NCBI GenBank assembly: GCA_021299375.1
Contig: JAJTGR010000059.1
Span: 1-64,000 of the forward strand
Direction: 5' to 3'
Length of the DNA stretch: 64,000 bases
From: Gemmatimonadota bacterium
GTDB lineage: Bacteria > Gemmatimonadota > Gemmatimonadetes > Gemmatimonadales > Gemmatimonadaceae
Below are positions 24,887-32,708 of this stretch, in pieces. Every line of letters starts with the position of its first letter. The first letter of the stretch is position 1. A model generated the notes under the pieces. The model was not told where the DNA came from, made no database searches, and saw only the letters and a list, made by a program, of their open reading frames with translations. Both the position numbers and the translations under genes were made by a program.

Positions 24887-26092
24887 TCATCGCGATTCCA
24901 TCCGGGACAGGCCGTCGAGCGCACCCACGGCGGCATCCGCCACGGCGGTCCGTACCGCACCGATCTTCCGGTTCTCCCGGGTGGGATTCACCCGATTGGT
25001 GAGTAGCAGCACGAAGACGCCGCGCTGGGGGTCCATCCAGATCGAGGTCCCGGTGAATCCCGTGTGCCCAAAGGCGGTGCGAGCGAGGCGGCGACCAGCC
25101 GAATTGCTTCCGGTGGCCGTCTCCCAGCCGAGGCCGCGCCGGGAGAGCGTCGTATCCTGCGGGGTGATGAACGCGGCGACCGTCACCGAGTCGAACACGC
25201 GGACCCCGTCGAGCCGGCCAAAGTTGAGATAGGCCCGCGCAAACCGCGCGAGATCGCGGCCGGTGGAGAAGAGCCCGGCGTGTCCGGAGACGCCGCCCAG
25301 TCGCGCCGCGTTCTCATCGTGCACCTCGCCGCGCAGGTGTCGCTGCCGCCACGGATCCACTTCCGTGGGGGCGGTCCGCGCCCGCCACGCGGCAGGGGGG
25401 AGGTAGCGGGTATCGGCCATGCCGAGGGGCGCAAAGACGTGTCTCTGCTCGTACTGATCGAGTGAGGTACCGCTGACTCGCTCGACCAGCTTGCCCAGCA
25501 GGATGAACCCGAGGTCGCTGTACACGGTACGTACGCCGGGAAGCGTATCGGGGGCCGTCGCGAACAGCTGCGCCGACGCTTCGGCCGGGGTCGCGGCTTC
25601 CTTGTACAGCGCTCGCCAGGCAGGCAGCCCCGAGGCGTGCGTCAGCAGGTGTCGAACGGTGATGCGGTCGGCCCCGGTGGCGGTCCACTCCGGGAGGTAA
25701 CGCACGACCGGCGTGTCGAGTCCGACCTTGCCGGCACCGACCAGCTGGAGCACGGCGGACGTTGTGCCGATGACCTTGGTGAGCGACGCCAAATCCCAGA
25801 CCGTCCGGGCACTCGGCCGCGTACCGTCGGCGGCATCGAGCTGCCCGGCCCCGTACTCGGCGATCAGGCCGTCGGCCGTCCCGACGGCGGCGTACGCTCC
25901 GGGAAACGCGCCGTCGGCGATCGCGCGATCGAGGGTCGTGCGCAGACTGTCGAAGGTCGCCCGCGCCGTGGCCGCGGGGACCCGTGCCGTCGGGGGCGCG
26001 GCATGCGCGCCCCCCCGCAACGCGGTGCAGGCGCTGACCAGCAGACTTGCGCCGATCAGCAGGCCGGGACGCAGCGCCCGACGGGGATGCAT
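24887..26092 (-). CDS. beta-lactamase-fold serine hydrolase lipoprotein (AmiE-like)
   Basis: The 401 residues begin with a lipoprotein signal (LLIGASLLVSAC, Cys at about 22). A class C beta-lactamase/DD-peptidase fold follows: the nucleophile motif SLTK at about 100-103, a YSD motif near 190 in place of the usual YxN, and a C-terminal HTGFTG (KTG-like) triad. The start is the ATG at 26092; a longer reading from 26155 adds a basic stretch. It is divergent from a NamZ-type muramidase. In Bacillus subtilis the neighbour of namZ is AmiE, a hydrolase of this fold that removes the peptide from MurNAc, so a muropeptide amidase role is plausible. Esterase or peptidase activity cannot be excluded. Confidence 0.82.
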   Translation of the reverse strand: MHPRRALRPGLLIGASLLVSACTALRGGAHAAPPTARVPAATARATFDSLRTTLDRAIADGAFPGAYAAVGTADGLIAEYGAGQLDAADGTRPSARTVWDLASLTKVIGTTSAVLQLVGAGKVGLDTPVVRYLPEWTATGADRITVRHLLTHASGLPAWRALYKEAATPAEASAQLFATAPDTLPGVRTVYSDLGFILLGKLVERVSGTSLDQYEQRHVFAPLGMADTRYLPPAAWRARTAPTEVDPWRQRHLRGEVHDENAARLGGVSGHAGLFSTGRDLARFARAYLNFGRLDGVRVFDSVTVAAFITPQDTTLSRRGLGWETATGSNSAGRRLARTAFGHTGFTGTSIWMDPQRGVFVLLLTNRVNPTRENRKIGAVRTAVADAAVGALDGLSRMESR

Positions 26093-26215
26093 ACTTAGCT
26101 TGCGGCGGGGGACCGTCGCCGGGCACACGCGACGCTGGGGGAAACGACGGCTCATGTGTTCGTGAGTGGCAGAAGGGCGCGACCGGTGCACCACGAACCT
26201 TCGGGGGGAACGCGA

Positions 26216-27571
26216 GTGAAGGCGATCAAGAGGCTGGTCTGGTGGTCGGCGATCGGTATCGGCATGGTCGTGGCCGGGTGCGCCCGCAGTGGTCCGCCGG
26301 ACGGTGGCCCGACGCCCGATGACGGGATCGACGATCCGCGAGGTGGTGGTATGCGCCGGCAGGTGCCCGATCGCAAGGTGCGGCCCGGGATCACCGTCCT
26401 GCTGGACGATAGCATCAAGCTCGTGGCCGGCAAGCGGGTCGCGCTGGTCACCAACCAGACGGGGGTGGACGAACGCGGTCGGCGGTCCATCGACCTGCTG
26501 TTCGGCGATCCGCGGGCGCTTCGGGCAGGCGTCAAGCTGGTGAAGCTGTTCGCGCCCGAACATGGGGCTCGCGGCACGGAGGATCGATCGGGATTGGGCG
26601 ACGAGCGCGACGAGAAGACCGGGCTCGTCGTCCATTCGCTCTACCAGCGCAGCACCATGGCGCCGGCCGACAGCCTGCTGCAGGACGTTGATGTCCTGGT
26701 GGTGGACCTGCAGGATATCGGCACCCGTACGTGGACCTACGTGGGCGTCGTGCTGTACGCCATGCAGGCGGGGGAGCGCCGGAACCTCCCCGTGCTGGTC
26801 CTCGACCGGCCCAATCCGATTGCCGGGACCTTCACGGAAGGTGCACTGCTCGACTCGGCACTGGCGGATGCCTCCTATCCGACGGCCTCGAACACGACGA
26901 ACGGGTTTTCGCTGTTCCCGATGCCGCTTCGCCATGGCCTGACGATGGGGGAATTGGCCAGGCTGTTCCAGGCCAACCTCAAGATGAGCACGCGGCTGAC
27001 GGTGGTGCCAATGCGGAACTGGCGGCGCGGCCTGTGGTTCGACCAGACCGGGCTGCCGTGGGTTCGGCCGTCGCCCAACATGCCCTCCGTCACGACCGCG
27101 CTGTTCTATCCGGCGCTGGTGCCATTCGAAGCGAGCAACGTGTCGGTGGGGCGCGGCACGGACCAACCCTTCCAGCAGTTCGGCGCCCCGTGGCTGCGCG
27201 CCGATTCGGTCGCGCGGCTCCTGGAGGACCTTTCCCTCACCGGCGTGCGCTTCAAGGCGGATCGCTTCACCCCCGACAAACCGGGGGACAACAAGTACGG
27301 GGGACGGAGCATTCCCGGTGTGCGCCTCGAACTGCTCGACCGGGAGCGGGTGCAGCCGGCGCGAATCGGGGCCGCGATCCTGTGGGCACTGGCGCGGGTG
27401 CATCGGGATTCGTTGCAGATCAACGGGCCCGGGTTCGATCGGCGCATGGGATCGGCCCGGATGCGTGAGGCTCTGCTCGGCGGGGCCGATCCCGATGCCG
27501 TGCTCGATCGGTTGCTGCCGGCCATCGTGGCGTTCGAAAAGGAAGCCCGCCGGTTCCATCTCTACCGTTGA
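26216..27571 (+). CDS. namZ: NamZ-like exo-N-acetylmuramidase (DUF1343)
   Basis: Starting at GTG 26216, which follows GGGGGGAA, the 451-residue protein has a lipoprotein signal ending MVVAGC. The DUF1343 domain covers most of the rest: VALVTNQTGVDERG, KLFAPEHGARG, VDLQDIGTRTWTYV, LDRPNPIAG, PSPNMPS and the C-terminal FEASNVSVGRGT. The B. subtilis member is an exo-beta-N-acetylmuramidase that releases MurNAc from peptidoglycan fragments. Location at the membrane or periplasm fits wall turnover. With the divergent AmiE-like hydrolase and the downstream amino-sugar operon it suggests cell-wall salvage. The earlier ATG at 26156 is a weaker start. Confidence 0.87.
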   Translation: MKAIKRLVWWSAIGIGMVVAGCARSGPPDGGPTPDDGIDDPRGGGMRRQVPDRKVRPGITVLLDDSIKLVAGKRVALVTNQTGVDERGRRSIDLLFGDPRALRAGVKLVKLFAPEHGARGTEDRSGLGDERDEKTGLVVHSLYQRSTMAPADSLLQDVDVLVVDLQDIGTRTWTYVGVVLYAMQAGERRNLPVLVLDRPNPIAGTFTEGALLDSALADASYPTASNTTNGFSLFPMPLRHGLTMGELARLFQANLKMSTRLTVVPMRNWRRGLWFDQTGLPWVRPSPNMPSVTTALFYPALVPFEASNVSVGRGTDQPFQQFGAPWLRADSVARLLEDLSLTGVRFKADRFTPDKPGDNKYGGRSIPGVRLELLDRERVQPARIGAAILWALARVHRDSLQINGPGFDRRMGSARMREALLGGADPDAVLDRLLPAIVAFEKEARRFHLYR

Positions 27572-27672
27572 CTCCCGGGGAGTTCTAGCTTTCGCGGGCT
27601 GGTTCCGAGCCCGACGGCTGTCGGAGGGGCCGGCCCGGAAACGTCCGGTCCCGATCCGTCAACGACGTCCTG

Positions 27673-28314
27673 ATGCAAGCACTGTGGAGCGCCATCGTTC
27701 GGGGGTACCTGCAGGTCATCGCCCCCGTGGCGGACTGGCTGGTGGCCAAGCGTGTGCGCCCCAACACCATCACGACAATCGGCGCGATCTGCACGTGCAC
27801 GGCGGGCGTGATCTTTGCGACGGGGCACATCAGCACCGGCGGCTGGTTCCTGGGCCTCACCGCCCTGTTCGATGTGCTGGACGGCACGGTGGCCCGTCGG
27901 ACCGGACAGAGTTCGACCTTCGGCGCGTTCTACGACTCGACACTCGATCGGGTCGCCGATGGCTTCCTGCTGGGCGGACTGGTGGTGTTTTATGCCACCC
28001 ATCCGAGGTACATGAACAACGGCATGGTGATTGTCACCGTGCTGGCGCTGATCGCGACGTTCCTCACGTCGTACACCAACGCCCGGGCTGAAGGGCTCGG
28101 CTTTTCCGCGCGCGTGGGCGTGTTGCAGCGTCCCGAGCGCATCACCTTGCTGTCCGCTCCGCAGGCCTTTTTCGGCCTCGCGTTGGACGGATGGGTGCTG
28201 GCCGCGATCGTCACGCTGCTCATGGTGACGGCCTGGGTCACGTTCTTTCAGCGCATGGCGTACGTGCATCGCATCACTACAGCGGCGACGACTTCTACCA
28301 CTCCTGGAGAATAA
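27673..28314 (+). CDS. CDP-alcohol phosphatidyltransferase, probable phosphatidylinositol-type synthase
   Basis: This 213-residue membrane enzyme has the full CDP-OH-P signature, DVLDGTVARRTG followed by FGAFYDSTLDR (D-G-x2-A-R-x8-G-x3-D-x3-D) at about residues 69-95, and about five membrane segments. The family joins a CDP-diacylglycerol to an alcohol headgroup. Six bases on comes inositol-3-phosphate synthase, so the headgroup is most likely inositol phosphate or inositol, giving a phosphatidylinositol lipid. PgsA (glycerophosphate) is the main alternative. Confidence 0.87.
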   Translation: MQALWSAIVRGYLQVIAPVADWLVAKRVRPNTITTIGAICTCTAGVIFATGHISTGGWFLGLTALFDVLDGTVARRTGQSSTFGAFYDSTLDRVADGFLLGGLVVFYATHPRYMNNGMVIVTVLALIATFLTSYTNARAEGLGFSARVGVLQRPERITLLSAPQAFFGLALDGWVLAAIVTLLMVTAWVTFFQRMAYVHRITTAATTSTTPGE

Positions 28315-28319
28315 GCGAA

Positions 28320-29651
28320 GTGTCCGACTCGACCCGCGGGACTCCCGCGCCCATTGCCCCGGCGACGGGGAAGCTCGCCATTTTCACGCCGGGCCTCGGC
28401 GCCGTGGCGACGACGTTCATCGCAGGTGTCGAGCGTGTGCGTCGCGGGCTGTCCGCGCCCATCGGCTCGCTCACCCAGATGGCGACCATCCGCCTCGGCA
28501 AGCGCACCGACCACCGCAGCCCGTTGATCAGGGACTTCGTGCCGCTCGCGTCGCTCGACGACATCGTTTTCGGCGCCTGGGATCCCATTCCGGATGACGC
28601 GTACACGGCGGCCACCAAGGCCGGTGTGCTCGTCAAGGACGACCTCGAGCCGATCGCCGACTTCCTCAAGAGCATCACACCGATGCCGGCCGTGTTCGAG
28701 AGCCGCTACGTCACGCGCATCACGGGCGCGACGAACGTGAAGACCGGCCCGACCAAGAAGGACCTCGCCGACCAGCTGCGCGCCGACATCCGCAGCTTCA
28801 TGGCGGCCCACGGCGCCTCACGCGGCGCCATGGTGTGGTGCGGCTCCACGGAGACGTACATCAAGGCCGGTCCGCAGCACCAGACCATCGCGGCCTTCGA
28901 GAAGGCCATGGAAGAGAACGACGACGCCATCGCGCCGTCGATGCTGTATGCGTACGCGGCCATCATGGAAGGCATTCCGTACTGCAACGGGGCGCCGAAC
29001 CTCTCGGCCGACTTCCCGGCGCTCATCGACCTCGCCAACCAGCGCGGCGTGGCCATCTCGGGCAAGGACTTCAAGACCGGCCAGACGTGGATGAAGACCG
29101 TCATCGCGCCGGGCATGAAGGCCCGCATGCTCGGCCTCGAGGGGTGGTACTCCACCAACATCCTCGGCAACCGCGATGGCGAGGTGCTCGACGATCCCGC
29201 GTCGTTCAAGACGAAAGAGGAGTCGAAGCTCTCCGTGCTGCACACCATCCTGCAGCCGGAGACGTACCCGGAGCTCTACAAGGACTTCTCGCACGTGGTG
29301 CGCATCAACTACTACCCGCCGCGCGGCGACAACAAGGAAGGCTGGGACAACATCGACATCAAGGGGTGGCTTGGCTACCCGATGCAGATCAAGGTCAACT
29401 TCCTGTGCCGTGACTCCATCCTGGCGGCTCCGCTCGTGCTCGACCTGGCGCTGTTCTCGGACTTTGCCCAGCGCGCCGGCATGAAGGGCATTCAGGAATG
29501 GTTAAGCTTCTATTACAAGGCACCCATGGCCGCTGCGGGACTCCAGCCCGAGCATGATCTTTTCATTCAGCAGACCAAGCTGAAGAACACGCTCCGCCAC
29601 CTGATGGGGGAGGAGCAGATCACGCACCTCGGCCTCGAGTATTATCAGTGA
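28320..29651 (+). CDS. ino1: inositol-3-phosphate synthase
   Basis: I start it at GTG 28320 with GGAG upstream, giving 443 residues, since the longer frame is shadow sequence. This NAD-dependent enzyme turns glucose-6-phosphate into 1L-myo-inositol-1-phosphate. Family features include the NAD-binding start TPGLGAVATTFIAGVERVR, GKDFKTGQTWMKTVIAPGMK, STNILGNRDGEVLDDP and the lysine-rich TKEESKLSVL active-site region. It directly follows a CDP-alcohol phosphatidyltransferase, which defines a short inositol-lipid pathway. Its stop overlaps the start of a small lipoprotein gene (ATGA). Confidence 0.95.
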   Translation: MSDSTRGTPAPIAPATGKLAIFTPGLGAVATTFIAGVERVRRGLSAPIGSLTQMATIRLGKRTDHRSPLIRDFVPLASLDDIVFGAWDPIPDDAYTAATKAGVLVKDDLEPIADFLKSITPMPAVFESRYVTRITGATNVKTGPTKKDLADQLRADIRSFMAAHGASRGAMVWCGSTETYIKAGPQHQTIAAFEKAMEENDDAIAPSMLYAYAAIMEGIPYCNGAPNLSADFPALIDLANQRGVAISGKDFKTGQTWMKTVIAPGMKARMLGLEGWYSTNILGNRDGEVLDDPASFKTKEESKLSVLHTILQPETYPELYKDFSHVVRINYYPPRGDNKEGWDNIDIKGWLGYPMQIKVNFLCRDSILAAPLVLDLALFSDFAQRAGMKGIQEWLSFYYKAPMAAAGLQPEHDLFIQQTKLKNTLRHLMGEEQITHLGLEYYQ

Positions 29652-30175
29652 TGACCATCCTGCGCGCGCGTCGTGTTCGTCGCCTGGCGCTCGCCGTCGC
29701 CGTCGGCCTGGGGGTGGCCGGCTGTGACGCGGGACGCCCGCCTCTCGGTGAGCTCCGCTTGCGCACCGAGGACTTCACCATCCGGGTCTCGCCGGAGACG
29801 CGCCCGACCCGCGCGCTGGAACCGATTTACTGGCGGGTGGTGGTGCACGACGCGGAGACCGGCCTGCCCATCCAGGGCGGGCAGGGGCGCATCTTCGCCA
29901 CCAATCGCGACATGAAGACCGTCTCCAACGGGCTGGAGGAGACGGGCGAATTGGGGACCTATCGCAGCAACCTCATGTTCGTCACGGCCGGCATGTGGGC
30001 CATGGCCATCCAGTTTCGCCGCGATTCCACGCAGATCCTGCAGAAGACGCAGGATTGGACGCAGGACATCCTGAGCGCCGACGAACCCGGGAACTTCCAG
30101 ACGCCGCAGTCCACGCGCGTGCCGGCGACGTCACCCGCCGACTCCGCGGCGCCCCAGCCCCCGCCAACGCCCTGA
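29651..30175 (+). CDS. hypothetical lipoprotein
   Basis: This 174-residue protein has a basic N-terminus and a lipobox ending VGLGVAGC, then a domain of about 110 residues with alternating beta-like segments (ELRLRTEDFTIRVSP, YWRVVVHDAETGLPIQGGQGRI) and a Pro/Ala-rich tail. The pattern resembles small periplasmic immunoglobulin-like domains (YtkA/FixH type), but I do not recognise a family. It overlaps the ino1 stop by four bases, so it is translated with the inositol-lipid genes; a role in envelope lipids is only a guess. Confidence 0.75.
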   Translation: MTILRARRVRRLALAVAVGLGVAGCDAGRPPLGELRLRTEDFTIRVSPETRPTRALEPIYWRVVVHDAETGLPIQGGQGRIFATNRDMKTVSNGLEETGELGTYRSNLMFVTAGMWAMAIQFRRDSTQILQKTQDWTQDILSADEPGNFQTPQSTRVPATSPADSAAPQPPPTP

Positions 30176-30188
30176 GGGCGCGCCTGCC

Positions 30189-30482
30189 ATGCGGCACTTT
30201 CATCGCACGTCGCTCGCCCCCGACACGGTCCTCGCGGTCGCTGACCAGTTCTTCGGAGCCCTCGGACTCGTCCTCGGGGCCGCCGATGTGCGGATGCGCG
30301 CCTTCACCGGTGGCCTTGGTACCCTGCGTCTGGCGGTAAAGATGGAAGGCGGCCACTACACGGTCGTCGAGGTCCACACCGATCAGGTCGGCGAGAGCCG
30401 CCTCGACAAGAACGTCAAGAAGTACTTCAACCTCCTGCACCGGACCGCCGATCCGCGCCACGTCATCGAGGCCGGCTATTGA
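30189..30482 (+). CDS. conserved-looking hypothetical protein
   Basis: This 97-residue soluble protein has no signal peptide. The first half is hydrophobic and mixed (FFGALGLVLGAADVRMRAF), and the second half is charged (VKMEGGHYTVVEVHTDQVGESRLDKNVKKYFNLLHRTADPRH). It lies 13 bases after the lipoprotein gene on the same strand. No family recognised. Coding is supported by start, spacing and protein-like composition. Confidence 0.65.
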   Translation: MRHFHRTSLAPDTVLAVADQFFGALGLVLGAADVRMRAFTGGLGTLRLAVKMEGGHYTVVEVHTDQVGESRLDKNVKKYFNLLHRTADPRHVIEAGY

Positions 30483-30519
30483 CGGCGCGTGAACCCGCCG
30501 GCTCCGGCACCCTGCCAAC

Positions 30520-30822
30520 ATGACCGGTGCTCCCGAGACGCCGACCCCTCTGCCCGAAGACCGGGTGGGGCGGAATATCGGCGTCGGATGCTTTACGTTG
30601 TTCATCGGCGCCGTGAGCGGGGCGATGATCGGGGTCGCGATCGGCAAGCTTATGGGCTTCTTCAATCGTTGCACGCCGGAACCCGGGCTCCCCGCCTGCG
30701 AGTGGTGGGTCTATGCCGGCTACGGTGCGGTGATCGGCGCGGTCTCGCTGCCGGTCTTCGCCCTCTGGCGCCTGCGGCGCGCCGATCGTGCCGCCGACGC
30801 CGCTTCCACTGATCGAGGATGA
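30520..30822 (+). CDS. hypothetical two-pass membrane protein
   Basis: The 100 residues have membrane segments at about 20-46 and 65-85 (GCFTLFIGAVSGAMIGVAIGKLMGF and YAGYGAVIGAVSLPVFALW), joined by a short loop with two cysteines (NRCTPEPGLPACEWW) that could form a disulfide outside the membrane. No family recognised. The end stops just before the E2 acyltransferase start at 30827. Confidence 0.65.
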   Translation: MTGAPETPTPLPEDRVGRNIGVGCFTLFIGAVSGAMIGVAIGKLMGFFNRCTPEPGLPACEWWVYAGYGAVIGAVSLPVFALWRLRRADRAADAASTDRG

Positions 30823-30826
30823 ACGA

Positions 30827-32179
30827 GTGGCTCGTGTAGACGTGATCATGCCGCAGATGGGCGAATCCATCGCGGAGGGGACGGTATCCCGCTGGCTCAA
30901 GAAGGTTGGCGACGCCGTCAAGCGCGATGAACCCATCTTCGAGATCTCCACCGACAAGGTCGACGCGGAGATTCCGTCGCCGTCGGCGGGCGTGCTCATC
31001 GAAATCCGCATCGGCGAAGGGCAGACGGTGGCCGTGAACACCGTCGTCGCGCTGCTCGAAACGGATGCCGCCGTGGCTGCCTCGGCGCCGGTCGCTACCG
31101 CGCCGATCGCTACTGCGCCGGCCGCCACGGCGCCGGTGTCGGCCGACCCGGCGCCCGCCGCGGCAACCCGGATCGCACCGTCGGCGCCATCGGCGCCGGT
31201 GGCGGCATCCGCAGGGCCTGCGGCGTCTGCGGGATCGCTCGAGGAACGGCTGCGCACCAAGTCGTCGCCACTCGTCCGGAAGCTCGCCGCGGAGCACGGT
31301 GTCGATCTGGCCGCACTGACCGGCTCCGGCATTGCCGGGCGCGTCACCCGGAAGGACCTCGAGGTGTTCCTCGCCGCACAGCCGGCCGCCGGGGCGGCAC
31401 CGGTGGCGGGCGCGTCGATGTATGCGCCGGCCGGTGTCGAGTCGCATGGGCCGCTGCCCTCGCCGTGGCCCGGGGACGTGGTGGAGCCGATGTCCAAGAT
31501 TCGCAGGCTCACGGCGGATCACATGGCCACCGCGCGGCGCGTGGCGGCCCACGTGACCACCTTCTGGGAGATCGACCTCACGCGCGTGGCCCGCATTCGC
31601 GGCGCCATGCGCCGGGACTTCGAAACCCAGACGGGGCAGAAGCTCACCTACATGCCGTTCATCCTGCAGGCCGTGTGTGCGCAGCTCAAGCGCCACCCGG
31701 TGCTGAACGCGGCGGTGGCGGGCACCGACATCATCTACCGAAAGCCGATCAACCTCGGCGTCGCCGTGGCACTGGAGCCCACGGGCCTCATCGTGCCGGT
31801 GCTCAAGCGCGCTGACGAGCTGTCGCTCACCGGCCTCACGCGGGGCGTCAACGATCTGGCGGCGCGCGCCCGTGGCAAGAAGCTGAACCCCACCGAGGTG
31901 CAGGACGCCACCTTCACCATCACCAACCCCGGAACCTTCGGCTCCTTGACGGGTACGCCCATCATCCCGGTAGGAACCACGGCGATTCTCTGCCTGGGCG
32001 CCATCGAGAAGCGCCCCAAGGTGGTCACGGGCCCGGACGGCGAGGATACCCTCGCGATCCGTACCTGTTGTTACTTCTCGCTGTCGTTCGACCATAAAGT
32101 CGTCGACGGCGCCGATGCCGATCGCTTCATGGGAGATCTCAAGCGCGCGCTCGAGTCGATCCCGGAAGCGGGGTTCTGA
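30827..32179 (+). CDS. dihydrolipoamide acyltransferase, E2 of a 2-oxoacid dehydrogenase
   Basis: From GTG 30827 (GAGGAT upstream) the protein has 450 residues. The lipoyl domain at about 3-78 has the lipoylated Lys in STDKVDAEIP. An Ala/Pro/Thr linker repeats the APVATAPIATAPAATAP theme. The E3-binding domain is at about 140-177 (SSPLVRKLAAEHGVDL, GRVTRKDLEVFL), and the catalytic domain ends at SFDHKVVDGADADRF with the active-site HxxxDG. It moves acyl groups from E1 to CoA. No E1 or E3 gene is nearby, so branched-chain, pyruvate or 2-oxoglutarate specificity cannot be told. Confidence 0.92.
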   Translation: MARVDVIMPQMGESIAEGTVSRWLKKVGDAVKRDEPIFEISTDKVDAEIPSPSAGVLIEIRIGEGQTVAVNTVVALLETDAAVAASAPVATAPIATAPAATAPVSADPAPAAATRIAPSAPSAPVAASAGPAASAGSLEERLRTKSSPLVRKLAAEHGVDLAALTGSGIAGRVTRKDLEVFLAAQPAAGAAPVAGASMYAPAGVESHGPLPSPWPGDVVEPMSKIRRLTADHMATARRVAAHVTTFWEIDLTRVARIRGAMRRDFETQTGQKLTYMPFILQAVCAQLKRHPVLNAAVAGTDIIYRKPINLGVAVALEPTGLIVPVLKRADELSLTGLTRGVNDLAARARGKKLNPTEVQDATFTITNPGTFGSLTGTPIIPVGTTAILCLGAIEKRPKVVTGPDGEDTLAIRTCCYFSLSFDHKVVDGADADRFMGDLKRALESIPEAGF

Positions 32180-32194
32180 CCGAGCCCTCACTGC

Positions 32195-32440
32195 ATGCCC
32201 CGCGCGCTCCGCATCGACGAACGGCAGGTGCCGGAGGCGGAGCGCGCGGACTACCTCGCGGCACTGCCAGCGCGCAAGGCGCGCGCTGCGGCCGTGCCGG
32301 CGCATTTCTGGGTCTTTGAACACGCCACGGATCGCGGACGCTTCATCGAGTTCACCGAGGCGGCCAGCGAGGCCCACCTCGCCGCCGCGCAGGGACTCGA
32401 GCAGGCAGGCGACTGCTGGCGCGAAGTACAGGGAGGCTGA
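32195..32440 (+). CDS. small hypothetical protein
   Basis: This 81-residue, Ala/Glu/Arg-rich protein has a compact core (AHFWVFEHATDRGRFIEFTEAASEAHLAAA) that reads like a small alpha/beta fold. It is followed one base later by a second small gene with GGGAGG as Shine-Dalgarno, so they form a tight pair behind the E2 gene. No family recognised. Confidence 0.6.
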   Translation: MPRALRIDERQVPEAERADYLAALPARKARAAAVPAHFWVFEHATDRGRFIEFTEAASEAHLAAAQGLEQAGDCWREVQGG

Positions 32441-32441
32441 C

Positions 32442-32708
32442 ATGCCCACGCGACACATCACCATCGATGGACGCGAATGGCAGGTGTACCCGTCCGGGTT
32501 CCTCACGCAGTACGTGGGGGACGAGTTCGGACTGATCTTCGTGGCCGGCGCGGGTGACGCGCGCGAGGTCCGGGTGACCCGCTATTCGCCGACCGGTACA
32601 CGGTCACGCGAACAGTCTCTGGCCGAGTTGGACGACGCGCAGGTGGTCGCCCTCTTTCACATGTCGCAGCCCAGCGCCCGCTCGCCAGAGGCGGGGTATC
32701 GCGCGTGA
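32442..32708 (+). CDS. small hypothetical protein
   Basis: This 88-residue protein starts at ATG 32442 with GGGAGG upstream. Its opening strand-like pattern (RHITIDGREWQVYPSGFLTQYVGDEFGLIFVAG, REVRVTRYSP) suggests a small beta-rich domain, and the C-terminus is Ser/Ala-rich. The stop overlaps the GTG of the PHP-domain gene by four bases. No family recognised; similar short proteins may be a lineage trait. Confidence 0.68.
   Translation: MPTRHITIDGREWQVYPSGFLTQYVGDEFGLIFVAGAGDAREVRVTRYSPTGTRSREQSLAELDDAQVVALFHMSQPSARSPEAGYRA

Noticed and set aside
24887-27559. A single 890-codon minus-strand frame covering the serine hydrolase and the region opposite namZ
   Set aside because: Only the part up to the ATG at 26092 is protein-like and begins with a lipoprotein signal; the rest is the shadow of the plus-strand namZ gene.
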